A DNA stretch of 45,109 bases from Streptomyces diastatochromogenes (GTDB taxonomy: Bacteria > Actinomycetota > Actinomycetes > Streptomycetales > Streptomycetaceae): positions 1 to 45,109 of the forward strand of contig LIQL01000074.1 of the NCBI GenBank assembly GCA_001418405.1, in the 5' to 3' direction. Below are positions 10,389 to 18,885 of the stretch, piece by piece (positions within the stretch are counted from its first letter, which is position 1; every line of letters starts with the position of its first letter). Both the position numbers and the translations under genes were made by a program. The notes under the pieces are model-generated. The model saw nothing but the letters and a program-made list of their open reading frames with translations. It had not been told where the DNA came from and made no database searches.

Positions 10389-10415
10389 CGGTGGAGGCAC
10401 CGGGATCTCCCACCG
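10389..10415. terminator. Weak hairpin between convergent regulator genes
   Basis: CGGTGG (10389-10394) can pair with CCACCG (10410-10415) across a 15-base loop in the 87-base gap between the two convergent ScfR-family genes. There is no T tract and the stem is short, so it is only a possible bidirectional terminator. Confidence 0.25.
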
Positions 10416-10440
10416 CACCTGTGAGCCCCGTCCGCCGCTG

Positions 10441-11886
10441 TCAGGGTGTACGGGTTTCGACCGGATAGGGCACGTAGGTGCGCCGGTCGGGGTCGATGGC
10501 GAGGCGCCCGCCGGCCGGCGGCCGGGCCCGCTGGGCGCAGTCCCGGCGTTCGCAGATCCGGCAGCCCAGGCCGATCGGGGTGGCGGCCCGTGGATCGCCG
10601 AGGGCGATGCCCTCGGCGTAGACGAGCCGGTGCGCGTGGCGCAGTTCGCAGCCGAGGGCGACCGCGTACTCGGCGCGCGGGGCATGGTGGCCGAGGCCGC
10701 CGCGGGTGACGGTCCGGGCGATCCAGAAGTACCGTTTGCCGTCCGGCATTTCGGCGACCTGGGTCAGTATCCGTCCCGGTGCCGAGAACGCTTCGTACAC
10801 CGTCCACAGCGGGCAGGTGCCGCCGAGGCGGGAGAAGTGGAAGTCGGTCGCGGACTGGCGCTTGGAGATGTTGCCGGCCCGGTCGACGCGGAGGAAGGAG
10901 AACGGCACGCCCCGGCGGCCGGTGCGTTGCAGGGTGCTCAGCCGGTGGCAGACGGTCTCGAATCCGACGCCGAAGCGCGCGGACAACAGCTCGACGTCGT
11001 AACGCACCTCGTCGGCCGTGGCCTGGAAGACGGTGTACGGCATGAGCAGGGCGCCCGCGAAGTAGTTCGCCAGGCCGATGCGGGCCAGGGCAACGGACTC
11101 CGGCGTGGTCAATTCCTTTGCGCCCTCGGCGAGTTGGTCCAGCAGCGGCGCGTGCTCCAGTAGCGCCAGCTGGGTGGCGAGCTGGAAGGCGCGTTGGCCG
11201 TCGCTGAGCCAGGGGGACAGGAACAGCAGTCCGGTGGCCGGGTCGAAGCGCCGGGCGTCCCCGGAGCGGCCCGGCGCCGCCTGGACCACCTTCACGCCGT
11301 GCCGCTCGGCCAGCCGTGCGTCGAGCGGGTCGGCGGCCCGTCCCGGCCTCAACTCAAGGAATTCCGCTACTCGTTCGGCCTCGGTGTCCAGCGGATCGAA
11401 GTGGTTGTGGTGGGTGTAGAAGAAGTCCCGTACCTCGTCGTGCGGTTCACCGGTCGGCAACAACGCACTGCCACCCGGGCCCGGCGAGGCGAGGGCGGCT
11501 GCCTGTTCGGCCGTGTCGCGGTAGCGGTGGTGCAGGGCGACCAGGGCGCGGGCCACCTCGGGGTGGTCGCGGGCGGCCTCGGCGATCTCCTCGGGGAGGG
11601 GCAGCTCCACCCCGCACGCCTCGTCGGCGAGCGCGGTCCGCAGGTCCGCCGTGAGTCGGTCCTCGTCGGCGTCGGAGAAGAACTCCGCGTCGACCCCGAA
11701 GACCTCCGCGATCCGCAGCAGCACGGGTGCCGTGAGGGGGCGCTGGCTCTGTTCGATCTGGTTGGCGTAGCTGGTGGAGATGCCGAGCGCACGGGCCATC
11801 TCGACCTGGTTCATCCCGTGCTCGCGCCGCAGCCGGCGCAGCTTCGCGTGCGCGTAGACCTTCCGCTCGGCCGATCGTCGGCTCAT
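10441..11886 (-). CDS. prpR: ScfR/PrpR-family transcriptional regulator of the methylcitrate operon
   Basis: 481 residues with the same architecture as its convergent neighbour at 8941-10353: XRE helix-turn-helix (MNQVEMARALGISTSYANQ), IrrE-like middle and DUF2083 C-terminal domain with the same Cys pattern (GGTCPLW, ALGCELRH, GCRICERRDC). The two are clear paralogues sharing long identical stretches such as GVPFSFLRVDRAGN-type segments. ATG 11886 has AGGAGGT 6 bases upstream. It is divergent from prpD, which matches the arrangement of prpR and prpDC in mycobacteria, where PrpR activates methylcitrate genes in response to propionyl-CoA. The symbol is assigned by family and position. Confidence 0.87.
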   Translation of the reverse strand: MSRRSAERKVYAHAKLRRLRREHGMNQVEMARALGISTSYANQIEQSQRPLTAPVLLRIAEVFGVDAEFFSDADEDRLTADLRTALADEACGVELPLPEEIAEAARDHPEVARALVALHHRYRDTAEQAAALASPGPGGSALLPTGEPHDEVRDFFYTHHNHFDPLDTEAERVAEFLELRPGRAADPLDARLAERHGVKVVQAAPGRSGDARRFDPATGLLFLSPWLSDGQRAFQLATQLALLEHAPLLDQLAEGAKELTTPESVALARIGLANYFAGALLMPYTVFQATADEVRYDVELLSARFGVGFETVCHRLSTLQRTGRRGVPFSFLRVDRAGNISKRQSATDFHFSRLGGTCPLWTVYEAFSAPGRILTQVAEMPDGKRYFWIARTVTRGGLGHHAPRAEYAVALGCELRHAHRLVYAEGIALGDPRAATPIGLGCRICERRDCAQRARPPAGGRLAIDPDRRTYVPYPVETRTP

Positions 11887-11939
11887 GGCGCACCTCCTGT
11901 TCGCGAGCCGCCGGGCGTCGGTGCCGGAGCAGCGATACG

Positions 11940-11984
11940 TGCGAACCTAACATCCGCAGAATTCGCACCTTTCGCAGATTCGCA
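11940..11984. promoter_or_regulatory. Cluster of TTCGCA half-sites, likely PrpR operator
   Basis: In the 205-base gap between the PrpR-like regulator and prpD, TGCGAA (11940-11945) is followed by TTCGCA at 11962-11967, 11971-11976 and 11979-11984. The first two form an inverted pair 16 bases apart; the others are direct repeats 9 and 8 bases apart. Actinobacterial PrpR/RamB proteins bind AT-flanked TTTGCAAA-like sites, and TTCGCA is a plausible high-GC variant. The cluster lies about 110-150 bases before prpD and about 55-100 bases before the regulator. Confidence 0.5.
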
Positions 11985-12091
11985 GCTCCGCACTGTACGG
12001 ATTCCACAGATTGGAGCGGTGGTCCCGCGCGTGGCCGCCGGGCAGGCTCGATCGTGTCAGCCCTGCCCGCCCGGTATCCGCGAGGAGTCCC

Positions 12092-13600
12092 GTGATCGAG
12101 TACCACGTCCGTGTCCACCCCAGTGCCGACCGGCTCCGGCGCGAGGACCAGCTCGCCTGGAAGCTCGCGGCCGTCGCCACCGCCACCGACGAGCTGGACA
12201 CCGACAGTGCCGCGATGGCCGTCAACCGGGTGATCGACAACGCCGCGGTGGCCGTCGCGTCCCTGCTGCGCCGCCCGGTCGCCGTCGCCCGCGCCCAGGC
12301 CACCGCGCACCGCGCGACCGCCCCGGGCGCCTCCGTCTTCGGCACCCATGCCAGGGTCTCCCCGGAGTGGGCCGCCTGGGCGAACGGCACCGCCGTCCGC
12401 GAACTCGACTTCCACGACACCTACCTGGCCGCCGACTACTCCCACCCCGGCGACAACATCCCGCCCCTGCTCGCCGTCGCCCAGCACACCGGCCGCACCG
12501 GCGCCGACCTGCTGCGCGCCGTCGTCGCCGCCTACGAGATCCACGTCGCCCTGGTCAAGGGCATCTGCCTGCACGCGCACCGCATCGACCACGTGGCCCA
12601 CCTGAGCGCGGCCACCGCCGGCGGCCTGGGCGCCCTGCTGCGGCTGCCGACCGAGACGGTGTACCAGGCCATCCAGCAGGCGGTGCACACCACGACCGCC
12701 ACCCGGCAGTCCCGCAAGGGCGAGATCTCCAGCTGGAAGGCGTACGCGCCGGCCTTCGCCGGCAAGGCCGCCGTCGAGGCGGTGGACCGGGCGATGCGCG
12801 GCGAGACGTCCCCGTCGCCGATCTACGAGGGCGAGGACGGCTTCCTCGCCTGGATGCTGGACGGCCCCGACGCCGACCACACCGTCACGCTCCCCGGACC
12901 CGGCGAGCCGCGCCGTGCGATCCTCGACACCTACACCAAGGAACACTCCGCCGAGTACCAGGCCCAGGCGGTCATCGACCTGGCGCGCCGACTGCGGGAG
13001 CGGATCGGCCCGTTGGAGCACGTCCGCTCCGTCGTCCTGCACACCAGCCACCACACCCACCATGTCATCGGTTCCGGTGCGAACGATCCGCAGAAGTACG
13101 ACCCCACCGCCAGTCGCGAGACCCTCGACCACTCGGTGCCCTACATCCTCGCCGTCGCGCTGGAGGACGGTGCCTGGCACCACGAGCGCTCCTACGCGCC
13201 CGAGCGGGCCGCCCGGCCGGAGACCGTCGCGCTGTGGCGGAAGATCAGCACGGTCGAGGACCCGGAGTGGACCAGCCGCTACCACGACCCCGACCCCGAT
13301 CGCCGTGCCTTCGGCGGCCGCGCGGTCATCACCCTCGACGACGGTTCGGTGATCGAGGACGAGCTCGCGGTCGCCGACGCGCACCCGGCCGGTGCCCGGC
13401 CCTTCGACCGCCCCGCCTACGCGGCCAAGTTCCGCACCCTCACCGAGGGCACCGTGGCCCCCGGCGACCAGGACCGCTTCCTCGCCGCGGCCGAACACCT
13501 CGCCGAACTCACCGCGGCCGACCTCGACGGGTTGTTCCCGGCTGTCGACACGCAGACCGTGAGCGACTACGACGCGACCCTGCCGAAGGGCCTGTTCTGA
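12092..13600 (+). CDS. prpD: 2-methylcitrate dehydratase, MmgE/PrpD family
   Basis: 502 residues. It dehydrates 2-methylcitrate to 2-methyl-cis-aconitate in propionate catabolism. Family features include [16 protein letters not shown] with the conserved [19 protein letters not shown], the [15 protein letters not shown] segment, and [19 protein letters not shown] around the active-site Lys/His region. GTG 12092 has GAGGAG 4 bases upstream and gives the typical N-terminus. It is the first gene of a tight prpD-prpB-prpC operon; its stop (TGA, 13598-13600) overlaps the ATG of prpB by one base. It is probably controlled by the divergent PrpR-like regulator. Confidence 0.95.
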   Translation: MIEYHVRVHPSADRLRREDQLAWKLAAVATATDELDTDSAAMAVNRVIDNAAVAVASLLRRPVAVARAQATAHRATAPGASVFGTHARVSPEWAAWANGTAVRELDFHDTYLAADYSHPGDNIPPLLAVAQHTGRTGADLLRAVVAAYEIHVALVKGICLHAHRIDHVAHLSAATAGGLGALLRLPTETVYQAIQQAVHTTTATRQSRKGEISSWKAYAPAFAGKAAVEAVDRAMRGETSPSPIYEGEDGFLAWMLDGPDADHTVTLPGPGEPRRAILDTYTKEHSAEYQAQAVIDLARRLRERIGPLEHVRSVVLHTSHHTHHVIGSGANDPQKYDPTASRETLDHSVPYILAVALEDGAWHHERSYAPERAARPETVALWRKISTVEDPEWTSRYHDPDPDRRAFGGRAVITLDDGSVIEDELAVADAHPAGARPFDRPAYAAKFRTLTEGTVAPGDQDRFLAAAEHLAELTAADLDGLFPAVDTQTVSDYDATLPKGLF

Positions 13601-14508
13601 TGCTGCTCCACACCCGGACCACGCCCGCCGAACGCCGCCGCGCGTTCCGCCAGCAACTCGCCTCCGGCCGCCTGCTGCGCATGCCCGGCGCGCTCAACCC
13701 GCTCTCCGCCCGGCTGATCCAGGAACACGGCTTCGAGGCCGCCTACCTCTCCGGTGCCGTCCTCGCCGCCGACCTCGGCCTGCCGGACATCGGCCTGACC
13801 ACCGCCACCGAGATCGCCGCCCGCGCCCAGCAGACCACCCGCGTCACCGACCTGCCCGTCCTGATCGACGCGGACACCGGCTTCGGCGAACCGCTCAACG
13901 CCGCCCGCACCGCGCAGCTGATGGAGGACGCCGGCCTGGCCGGCCTGCACCTGGAGGACCAGGTCAACCCCAAGCGCTGCGGCCATCTCGACGGCAAGAC
14001 CGTCGTGGCGCGCGAGGAGATGGCCCGCCGGATCCGCGCCGCCGTCGACGCCCGCCGCGACCCGGACTTCGTGCTCATGGCCCGTACGGACGCCCGGTCG
14101 GTCGAGGGGCTCGACGCGGCGATCGAACGGGCCAAGGCGTACGTCGACGCCGGCGCCGACGCGATCTTCCCCGAGGCCCTGGCCGACGAGTCCGAGTACG
14201 AGGCGTTCCGCACGGCCATCGACGTCCCGCTGCTGGCCAACCTGACCGAGTTCGGCAAGACCCCTCTGCTGGACACCCGCACGCTGGAGAACCTCGGCTA
14301 CAACATCGCCCTGTACCCGGTCACGCTGCTGCGCCTGGCCATGGGCGCCGCGGAGGACGGCCTGCGCACCCTCGCCGCCGAAGGCACCCAGGCATCCCTG
14401 TTGCCCCGCATGCAGACCCGCTCCCGCCTGTACGAACTCCTCGGCTACGCCGACTACACGGCCTTCGACTCGGCCGTCTTCGACTTCACCCTCCCGCCCG
14501 GGACCTGA
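13600..14508 (+). CDS. prpB: 2-methylisocitrate lyase
   Basis: 302 residues of the ICL/PEPM superfamily. It splits 2-methylisocitrate into pyruvate and succinate, finishing the methylcitrate cycle. The active-site motif reads EDQVNPKRCGHLDGK (KRCGH, the prpB form, versus KKCGH in the window's isocitrate lyase). The metal-binding block is PVLIDADTGFGE, and the C-terminal ATEGTQ-like segment reads AAEGTQASLLPRM. ATG 13600 overlaps the prpD stop (TGATG), so translation is coupled. The short length separates it from isocitrate lyases of about 430 residues. Confidence 0.95.
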   Translation: MLLHTRTTPAERRRAFRQQLASGRLLRMPGALNPLSARLIQEHGFEAAYLSGAVLAADLGLPDIGLTTATEIAARAQQTTRVTDLPVLIDADTGFGEPLNAARTAQLMEDAGLAGLHLEDQVNPKRCGHLDGKTVVAREEMARRIRAAVDARRDPDFVLMARTDARSVEGLDAAIERAKAYVDAGADAIFPEALADESEYEAFRTAIDVPLLANLTEFGKTPLLDTRTLENLGYNIALYPVTLLRLAMGAAEDGLRTLAAEGTQASLLPRMQTRSRLYELLGYADYTAFDSAVFDFTLPPGT

Positions 14509-14524
14509 CACACCGGAGGCACCC

Positions 14525-15661
14525 ATGCCCGCCACCGCCCCCGAGATCCACCGCGGTCTCGCCGGTGTCGTCGTCGACACCACCGAGATCTCCACCGTCA
14601 TCCAGGAGACCAACTCCCTCACCTACCGCGGCTATCCCGTCCAGGACCTCGCCGCCCACCGCTCCTTCGAAGAAGTCGCCTACCTGCTCTGGTACGGCGA
14701 ACTCCCGGACACGGCCCAGCTCCGGGACTTCCAGGCCCGCGAACGCGCCCTGCGTCCCCTGGACCGCACCACCCTGGAACTCCTCGCCCGGCTGCCCGAG
14801 ACCTGCCACCCGATGGACGTCCTGCGCACCGCCGTCAGCTTCTTCGGCGCCGAGGACCCCGCCGGGGACGACGGCAGCGCCGCCGCGAACCGTGCCAAGT
14901 CACTGACCCTGTTCGCGAAACTGCCCACCGTGGTCGCCGCCGACCAGCGCCGCCGCCGGGGCCTCGCCCCGATCGCTCCGGACCCCGACCTCGGGTACGC
15001 GCAGAACTTCTTCCACATGTGCTTCGGCCGCGTGCCCGACCCGGAGGTGGTCCGCTGCTTCGAGATCTCCCTCGTGCTGTACGCCGAACACAGCTTCAAC
15101 GCCTCGACGTTCACCGCCAGGGTCGTGACCTCCACGCTCTCCGACCTCTACAGCGCGGTCACCGCCGCGATCGGCGCGCTCAAAGGACCGCTGCACGGTG
15201 GGGCCAACGAGGCCGTGATGCACATGCTGGAGGAGATCGGCGACCCCCAGCGGGCCGAGGAATGGCTGGACGGGGCACTCGCCGCCAACCGGAAGATCAT
15301 GGGCTTCGGCCACCGCGTGTACAAGCACGGCGACTCCCGAGTACCGATCATGCAGGGCGCCCTGGACCGCCTGGTCGCCCGCGCCGCCGACCCGGAGGTC
15401 ACCCGCCAGGCCACACTGCACGCCGCCCTGCGGCACGCCATGCTCACCCGCAAAGGCATCCACCCCAACCTCGACTACCCGGCGGGCCTGGCCTACCACC
15501 TGATGGGCTTCGACATCCCCGCCTTCACCCCGATCTTCGTGATGAGCCGCATCACCGGCTGGACCGCACACATCACGGAGCAACTCGCCCACAACTCCCT
15601 GATCAGACCGCTCGCATCCTACGAAGGGCCGAACCAGCGGGCGGTACCGGCGGCCTCCTAG
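14525..15661 (+). CDS. prpC: 2-methylcitrate synthase (citrate synthase family)
   Basis: 378 residues, matching the short type II-like citrate/2-methylcitrate synthases. It condenses propionyl-CoA with oxaloacetate. Catalytic segments are present: PLHGGANEAVMHML (first active-site His region), GFGHRVYKHGDSR (second His) and LDYPAGLAYHLMGF near the active-site Asp. The N-terminus carries the typical GLAGVVVDTTEIS and LTYRGYPVQDLA. GGAGG (14515-14519) lies 5 bases before ATG 14525, 16 bases after the prpB stop. Position in prpDBC supports methylcitrate over citrate synthase. Confidence 0.94.
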   Translation: MPATAPEIHRGLAGVVVDTTEISTVIQETNSLTYRGYPVQDLAAHRSFEEVAYLLWYGELPDTAQLRDFQARERALRPLDRTTLELLARLPETCHPMDVLRTAVSFFGAEDPAGDDGSAAANRAKSLTLFAKLPTVVAADQRRRRGLAPIAPDPDLGYAQNFFHMCFGRVPDPEVVRCFEISLVLYAEHSFNASTFTARVVTSTLSDLYSAVTAAIGALKGPLHGGANEAVMHMLEEIGDPQRAEEWLDGALAANRKIMGFGHRVYKHGDSRVPIMQGALDRLVARAADPEVTRQATLHAALRHAMLTRKGIHPNLDYPAGLAYHLMGFDIPAFTPIFVMSRITGWTAHITEQLAHNSLIRPLASYEGPNQRAVPAAS

Positions 15662-15662
15662 C

Positions 15663-15677
15663 GGCACCCGCGGTGTC
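15663..15677. terminator. Compact hairpin shared by convergent prpC and carbonic anhydrase genes
   Basis: GGCACC (15663-15668) pairs with GGTGTC (15672-15677) with one G-U pair and a CGC loop. It fills almost all of the 14-base gap between the two convergent stops and overlaps the stop of the minus-strand gene. No T tract is present; it may act as a weak two-way terminator. Confidence 0.3.
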
Positions 15678-16206
15678 ATGCGTCCACTCGCGAGGGCGGG
15701 ACGACGACGTCGATGAGCCCGGTGGCCACGTCGTACACGAGACCCGAGACGAGGACTCCGGCCCGAAGCTCCTGCTTGAGGATTCCCACGTCGACGCGGA
15801 CGGCGGCGACCGGGTCGGTGACCGCCTTGGCGTCGAGGTCGGCGGCCGGGACTTCGAAGTAATCGGCCAGCAACTCGGGGAACGCGGCCAGATCCGTGAT
15901 CCCGCAGTCGGTGTGGTGCAGGACCGCATAGTGGTTGGCGGCCGGGCCGGGGCCGCCCGTGCGGGCCTGTACGACCTTCGAGAGCATCCCCAGCGTCCGG
16001 AGTGCCGCGGGTGTGACCCGCCCTCCGACGTTGCGGATCACCGCTGCCTCGCCGAGCTTGAGCCTGAGCACGTCGGACGGGTCGACACGAGGGTCGACGC
16101 ATCCGATGACCGTCAGTCTGCCGCTGGGCATGAGCTTGAGGTCGGCGAATGATCCGCCGTCGGCGAACTCGGCGTTCCGCTGGGCTAGTTCGTCCGTGTC
16201 GATCAC
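15676..16206 (-). CDS. Small beta-carbonic anhydrase-family zinc enzyme
   Basis: 176 residues. The zinc-site pattern is complete: Cys36 and the Asp-Arg dyad in GCVDPRVD, and His98 and Cys101 in HHTDCG. It belongs to the short actinobacterial beta-CA group, which interconverts CO2 and bicarbonate; some close relatives (COS hydrolases) hydrolyse carbonyl sulfide instead. GTG 16206 overlaps the stop of the upstream activator gene (GTGA), so this is the fourth gene of the nitrile-hydratase operon rather than a separate unit. The tight coupling suggests handling of a C1 product of the hydratase-family enzyme, or local pH/CO2 balance. Substrate cannot be decided from sequence. Confidence 0.88.
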   Translation of the reverse strand: MIDTDELAQRNAEFADGGSFADLKLMPSGRLTVIGCVDPRVDPSDVLRLKLGEAAVIRNVGGRVTPAALRTLGMLSKVVQARTGGPGPAANHYAVLHHTDCGITDLAAFPELLADYFEVPAADLDAKAVTDPVAAVRVDVGILKQELRAGVLVSGLVYDVATGLIDVVVPPSRVDA

Positions 16207-16556
16207 TGTGCCGGTACCTCGTCGCGGTGGTCGTGCCCCGGGGAGCGTTGAGCCATGGCTTGGGCGCGTGCGATGACTTCGTCCTCGGACACGGCGCTGA
16301 GGTCGGCGAGTACGTCCTCCAGGGCGCCCAGCCATAGTCGGTAGTAGTGGTATGGCTCGTCGTGCTCCCGCGCGGCTGTCCAGGCGGTGATCCGGGCGAT
16401 CAGCGCGGTCTGGAATTCCGGCCAGCTGAAGACGCCCGCCTCGTACAGGGTGACGGCCATGCCGAAGGCGCGGCTTTCCCACGGCTCGGCGAATACCAGT
16501 TCACCGTTGGAGCGGGGAGGCGCTGCCGGGCCCTCGCTGTCCAGCGGCGTGCTCAC
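16203..16556 (-). CDS. Nitrile hydratase activator / accessory protein (P14K-like)
   Basis: 117 residues resembling the N-terminal part of nitrile hydratase beta subunits, as is typical for cobalt-loading activators (P14K/NhlE type). The motif [20 protein letters not shown] matches the FxxPWEARAFAL-like core, and [13 protein letters not shown] follows. In known systems it carries the cobalt-bound alpha subunit and swaps it into the alpha-beta complex. GTG 16556 overlaps the alpha-subunit stop (GTGA), and its own stop overlaps the next GTG. Its presence supports a working cobalt-type enzyme. Confidence 0.87.
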   Translation of the reverse strand: MSTPLDSEGPAAPPRSNGELVFAEPWESRAFGMAVTLYEAGVFSWPEFQTALIARITAWTAAREHDEPYHYYRLWLGALEDVLADLSAVSEDEVIARAQAMAQRSPGHDHRDEVPAQ

Positions 16557-17152
16557 GGTGTCGCCGCCTTGGCCACGCCGACCATCGCATCCCTGGTGAC
16601 GAGTGGCACGAGTTCGTCTTCCGTGAGGTGCTCGGTGCCGGGTGGACGTTCGGGCAGTACGAGCCAGCGCACCTCGCTGGTGGAGTCCCGGACGGTGATC
16701 TGCACGTCGTCGTCGAGTGTGAGTCCCATTGCGGCCAGCACCGTGCGCGGTTCCCTGACCACGCGCGCGCGGTAGGCGGGGTCCTTGTACCAGCTTGGCG
16801 GTAGGCCGAGGACCGGCCATGGGTAGCACGAGCACAGCGTGCACACCACGACGTTGTGGACGGTCGGAGTGTTCTCGACCACCACGATGTGCTCGCCCTG
16901 TTGTCCCGAGAAGCCCAGTTCCTTGATGGCGGCGGTGCCGTCTTCGAGCAGACGCCGCCGGTAGTCGGGATCCGTCCACGCCCTGGCGACGACCTTGGCA
17001 CCGTTGAGTGGGCCCACGCTCGTCTCATAACGGGTGATGATCGCGTCCATGGCCTTCGGGTCGATCAGGCCGCGCTCGGTGAGGAGTTGTTCGAGCGCCT
17101 CGGTGCGCAGCGCCACGGAAGGGCTCTCGTCGGGGCCGCCGGTGGTGGTCAT
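16553..17152 (-). CDS. Nitrile hydratase alpha subunit, cobalt type
   Basis: 199 residues. The metal claw reads VCTLCSC (Cys104, Cys107, Ser108, Cys109), and Thr at the second position is the mark of cobalt enzymes (iron enzymes have Ser). [14 protein letters not shown] and the preceding [14 protein letters not shown] follow the family pattern. The enzyme hydrates nitriles to amides; the gamma subunit of thiocyanate hydrolase has the same metal motif, so a thiocyanate substrate is not excluded. ATG 17152 overlaps the beta-subunit stop (ATGA). An upstream in-frame start at 17221 would overlap the beta gene deeply and is unlikely. No amidase gene lies in the window. Confidence 0.93.
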   Translation of the reverse strand: MTTTGGPDESPSVALRTEALEQLLTERGLIDPKAMDAIITRYETSVGPLNGAKVVARAWTDPDYRRRLLEDGTAAIKELGFSGQQGEHIVVVENTPTVHNVVVCTLCSCYPWPVLGLPPSWYKDPAYRARVVREPRTVLAAMGLTLDDDVQITVRDSTSEVRWLVLPERPPGTEHLTEDELVPLVTRDAMVGVAKAATP

Positions 17153-17820
17153 GCGGTGGCCTCCAGATAGCTCTCGTAGACGTCCACGGTGACGGTGAAG
17201 GGTTCGGCGTCGGGGCCCCACAGCTCGTGCGAGTCGAACAGCACCGAGTACGCGTATTGCGGGTTTTCGCCCATGAAGTGAGCATTGGTGTCCGGCAGGA
17301 CGTGGGCGGGCTGGATGATCGCCACCACTCCAGCGTGCCCCCGGACATAGCCGGGCAGCCGGGTGTGTCCGGGCACGGACACGTTCCTGGCGCGGACGCG
17401 CTGGCCGACGCCGAAAGCGGGGGCGGCGTCCAGCGAACGCAGCGAGCCCTCGGCCGTGGGCGCGTAGTGCGGCAGCACAGGCTCGGTGACGGGCGGCTCC
17501 GGCACGTGTTCGCCGCTCAGGTTGCGGGCCCGTGCCTCGACCGCGCCCGGCGCCAGGATGGCGCGCTCGGTGAGCATCAGCTCGCCGGCGTTGAGCCAGC
17601 GCCCGAAATAGCCGTCGTCGAGGTAATGCGCTCGGTCCAGGCGCTCCAGTGAGTGCCGGAAGGCGTCCGTGTTGATGCCGCCGCTTGCGGCGCGGCTGGA
17701 GAGGATCGCCAGCGCGAACGCCTTGCGCTGCCAGTCCTCCGCGAAGACGGGTTCAGCACGCTGAGGTGGATGTACGGGGCCCCATCCCTGGGTGCCCCCC
17801 ATGTCGGCGATTCCGTCCAT
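17149..17820 (-). CDS. Nitrile hydratase beta subunit
   Basis: 223 residues, full length for the fused beta subunit. The N-terminus [16 protein letters not shown] is family-typical, and the C-terminal SH3-like barrel contains [24 protein letters not shown] and [12 protein letters not shown]. In thiocyanate hydrolase this protein is split into two chains; here it is one chain, which favours a nitrile substrate. ATG 17820 has GAGAGG 8 bases upstream. It is the first gene of the beta-alpha-activator-carbonic anhydrase operon, in which every junction overlaps by 4 bases. The 266-base region upstream must hold the promoter; I see no clear operator. Confidence 0.93.
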   Translation of the reverse strand: MDGIADMGGTQGWGPVHPPQRAEPVFAEDWQRKAFALAILSSRAASGGINTDAFRHSLERLDRAHYLDDGYFGRWLNAGELMLTERAILAPGAVEARARNLSGEHVPEPPVTEPVLPHYAPTAEGSLRSLDAAPAFGVGQRVRARNVSVPGHTRLPGYVRGHAGVVAIIQPAHVLPDTNAHFMGENPQYAYSVLFDSHELWGPDAEPFTVTVDVYESYLEATA

Positions 17821-17881
17821 GGCACGACCTCTCTTTCGCGCATGAAGGCGGCTATATGAAGGGGTATTCACCGGCGTACCG

Positions 17882-18074
17882 TCGGAGGCGGTCGATCTCC
17901 GCTCTCTCCGCGTAGTTCTTGCTCTCGCTGCGGAAACGACGGACGTGCGGCTGACATCCGCGTTCGTCAAAGGCCCCCAGGAAGTACTCGCGGCGCTGAC
18001 CACCTCCCTCGCCCCGTACCGCGATCAAGCCCGGAGCACACCATCGCGGGCCACCGCGATGCCCGGCAGCTGAC
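17882..18074 (+). other. Possible short gene remnant upstream of the nitrile hydratase operon
   Basis: A plus-strand frame ending at a TGA near 18074 encodes about 65 residues with fairly normal codon use. It begins like a LysR-type regulator (VDLRSLRVVLALAAE) but then departs from that family, without a helix-turn-helix. No start with a ribosome binding site is seen. It may be a chance frame or an internally deleted regulator. Confidence 0.2.
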
Positions 18075-18086
18075 CGCCACCGACGC

Positions 18087-18845
18087 TCAGCCGACGAGCT
18101 GCTGGCCTCCGTCGACGTCATAGGTCGCTCCCGTGAGTGCGGTGTTGGTCATGATGTGCACGGCGAGCGCCGCCACGTCCTCGGGTACGACCACGCGGCC
18201 GATCGGCAGTGTGGCGCGCAGTTCCTCGCGGCGGGCGTCGAGTGCGTCACCGAGCAGCCGGGCCGACAACGGTGTGTCCACGAAGCCGGCGGCGATCAGG
18301 TTCACCCGGACCGGCGCGAGCTCAAGTGCGAGACTGGCTGTGAACGCGGGCAACGCGGCGGTGACTGCGGGGGCGACACCGAGAGCAGCCCGGATCCGGC
18401 GGGCTCCGGTGCCGCCCATCAGCAGCAGCGTGCCGCCCGGCCGTACCATGCCGGCGCAGTGGCGCGCCACCTCAAGCGCGAGCACCATGTGGTCGCTGAT
18501 CGCCCGGCGTGCCTGTTCGGCGTCGATGTCCAGAAGGCGCCCGTAGGACGGGCCACCCGCGGTGACCAGCACGTGATCGATCGGCCCCGGCAGCTGCTGG
18601 AAGAACCGCTCCAGCTGCGCCGCGTCATGGGCATCGAAGGCCGCGGTGCTGAGCGCATCGGACTCTTGGGCCGCGGCACGCAGCCGTGCCGGGTCCCGTC
18701 CGGTCAGGACGACTGAGGCGCCCTGGTTACGGGCGAGCCGTGCGGTCGCCAGTCCGATACCTGCGCTCCCGCCGATGGCGACGAGGGTCTGCCCGTGCAG
18801 GGCTCGGCCGGGGGAGCCGTACCCCGCAGGCTGCTCAACAGTCAC
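18087..18845 (-). CDS. SDR-family protein lacking the usual catalytic Tyr
   Basis: 252 residues. The Rossmann glycine motif (GGSAGIGL, about residues 23-30), the GRDPARLRAA adenine/phosphate-binding loop and the typical C-terminal GATYDVDGGQQL are present. The segment that should carry Tyr-xxx-Lys reads VAPAVTAALPAFTASLALE, without Tyr or Lys. Such Tyr-less SDRs form a recurring Streptomyces group as I recall it, and their activity is uncertain. GTG 18845 is chosen because AGGAGG lies 4 bases upstream. It lies 40 bases downstream of another SDR gene on the same strand, probably in one operon. Its cofactor may be NADP(H) given the Arg after the second strand. Confidence 0.85.
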   Translation of the reverse strand: MTVEQPAGYGSPGRALHGQTLVAIGGSAGIGLATARLARNQGASVVLTGRDPARLRAAAQESDALSTAAFDAHDAAQLERFFQQLPGPIDHVLVTAGGPSYGRLLDIDAEQARRAISDHMVLALEVARHCAGMVRPGGTLLLMGGTGARRIRAALGVAPAVTAALPAFTASLALELAPVRVNLIAAGFVDTPLSARLLGDALDARREELRATLPIGRVVVPEDVAALAVHIMTNTALTGATYDVDGGQQLVG

Positions 18846-18885
18846 GAATCCTCCTGCGGTGCGGTCGTGCCGAGGTGGCATCTCC

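Noticed and set aside
11194..13599. Plus-strand extension in frame with prpB across the regulator and prpD
   Set aside because: It is out of frame with prpD and antisense to the PrpR-like regulator. The prpB family start is at 13600.
17852..18121. 89-residue minus-strand frame upstream of the nitrile hydratase operon
   Set aside because: It overlaps the end of the SDR gene at 18087, has no ribosome binding site and no recognisable motif.
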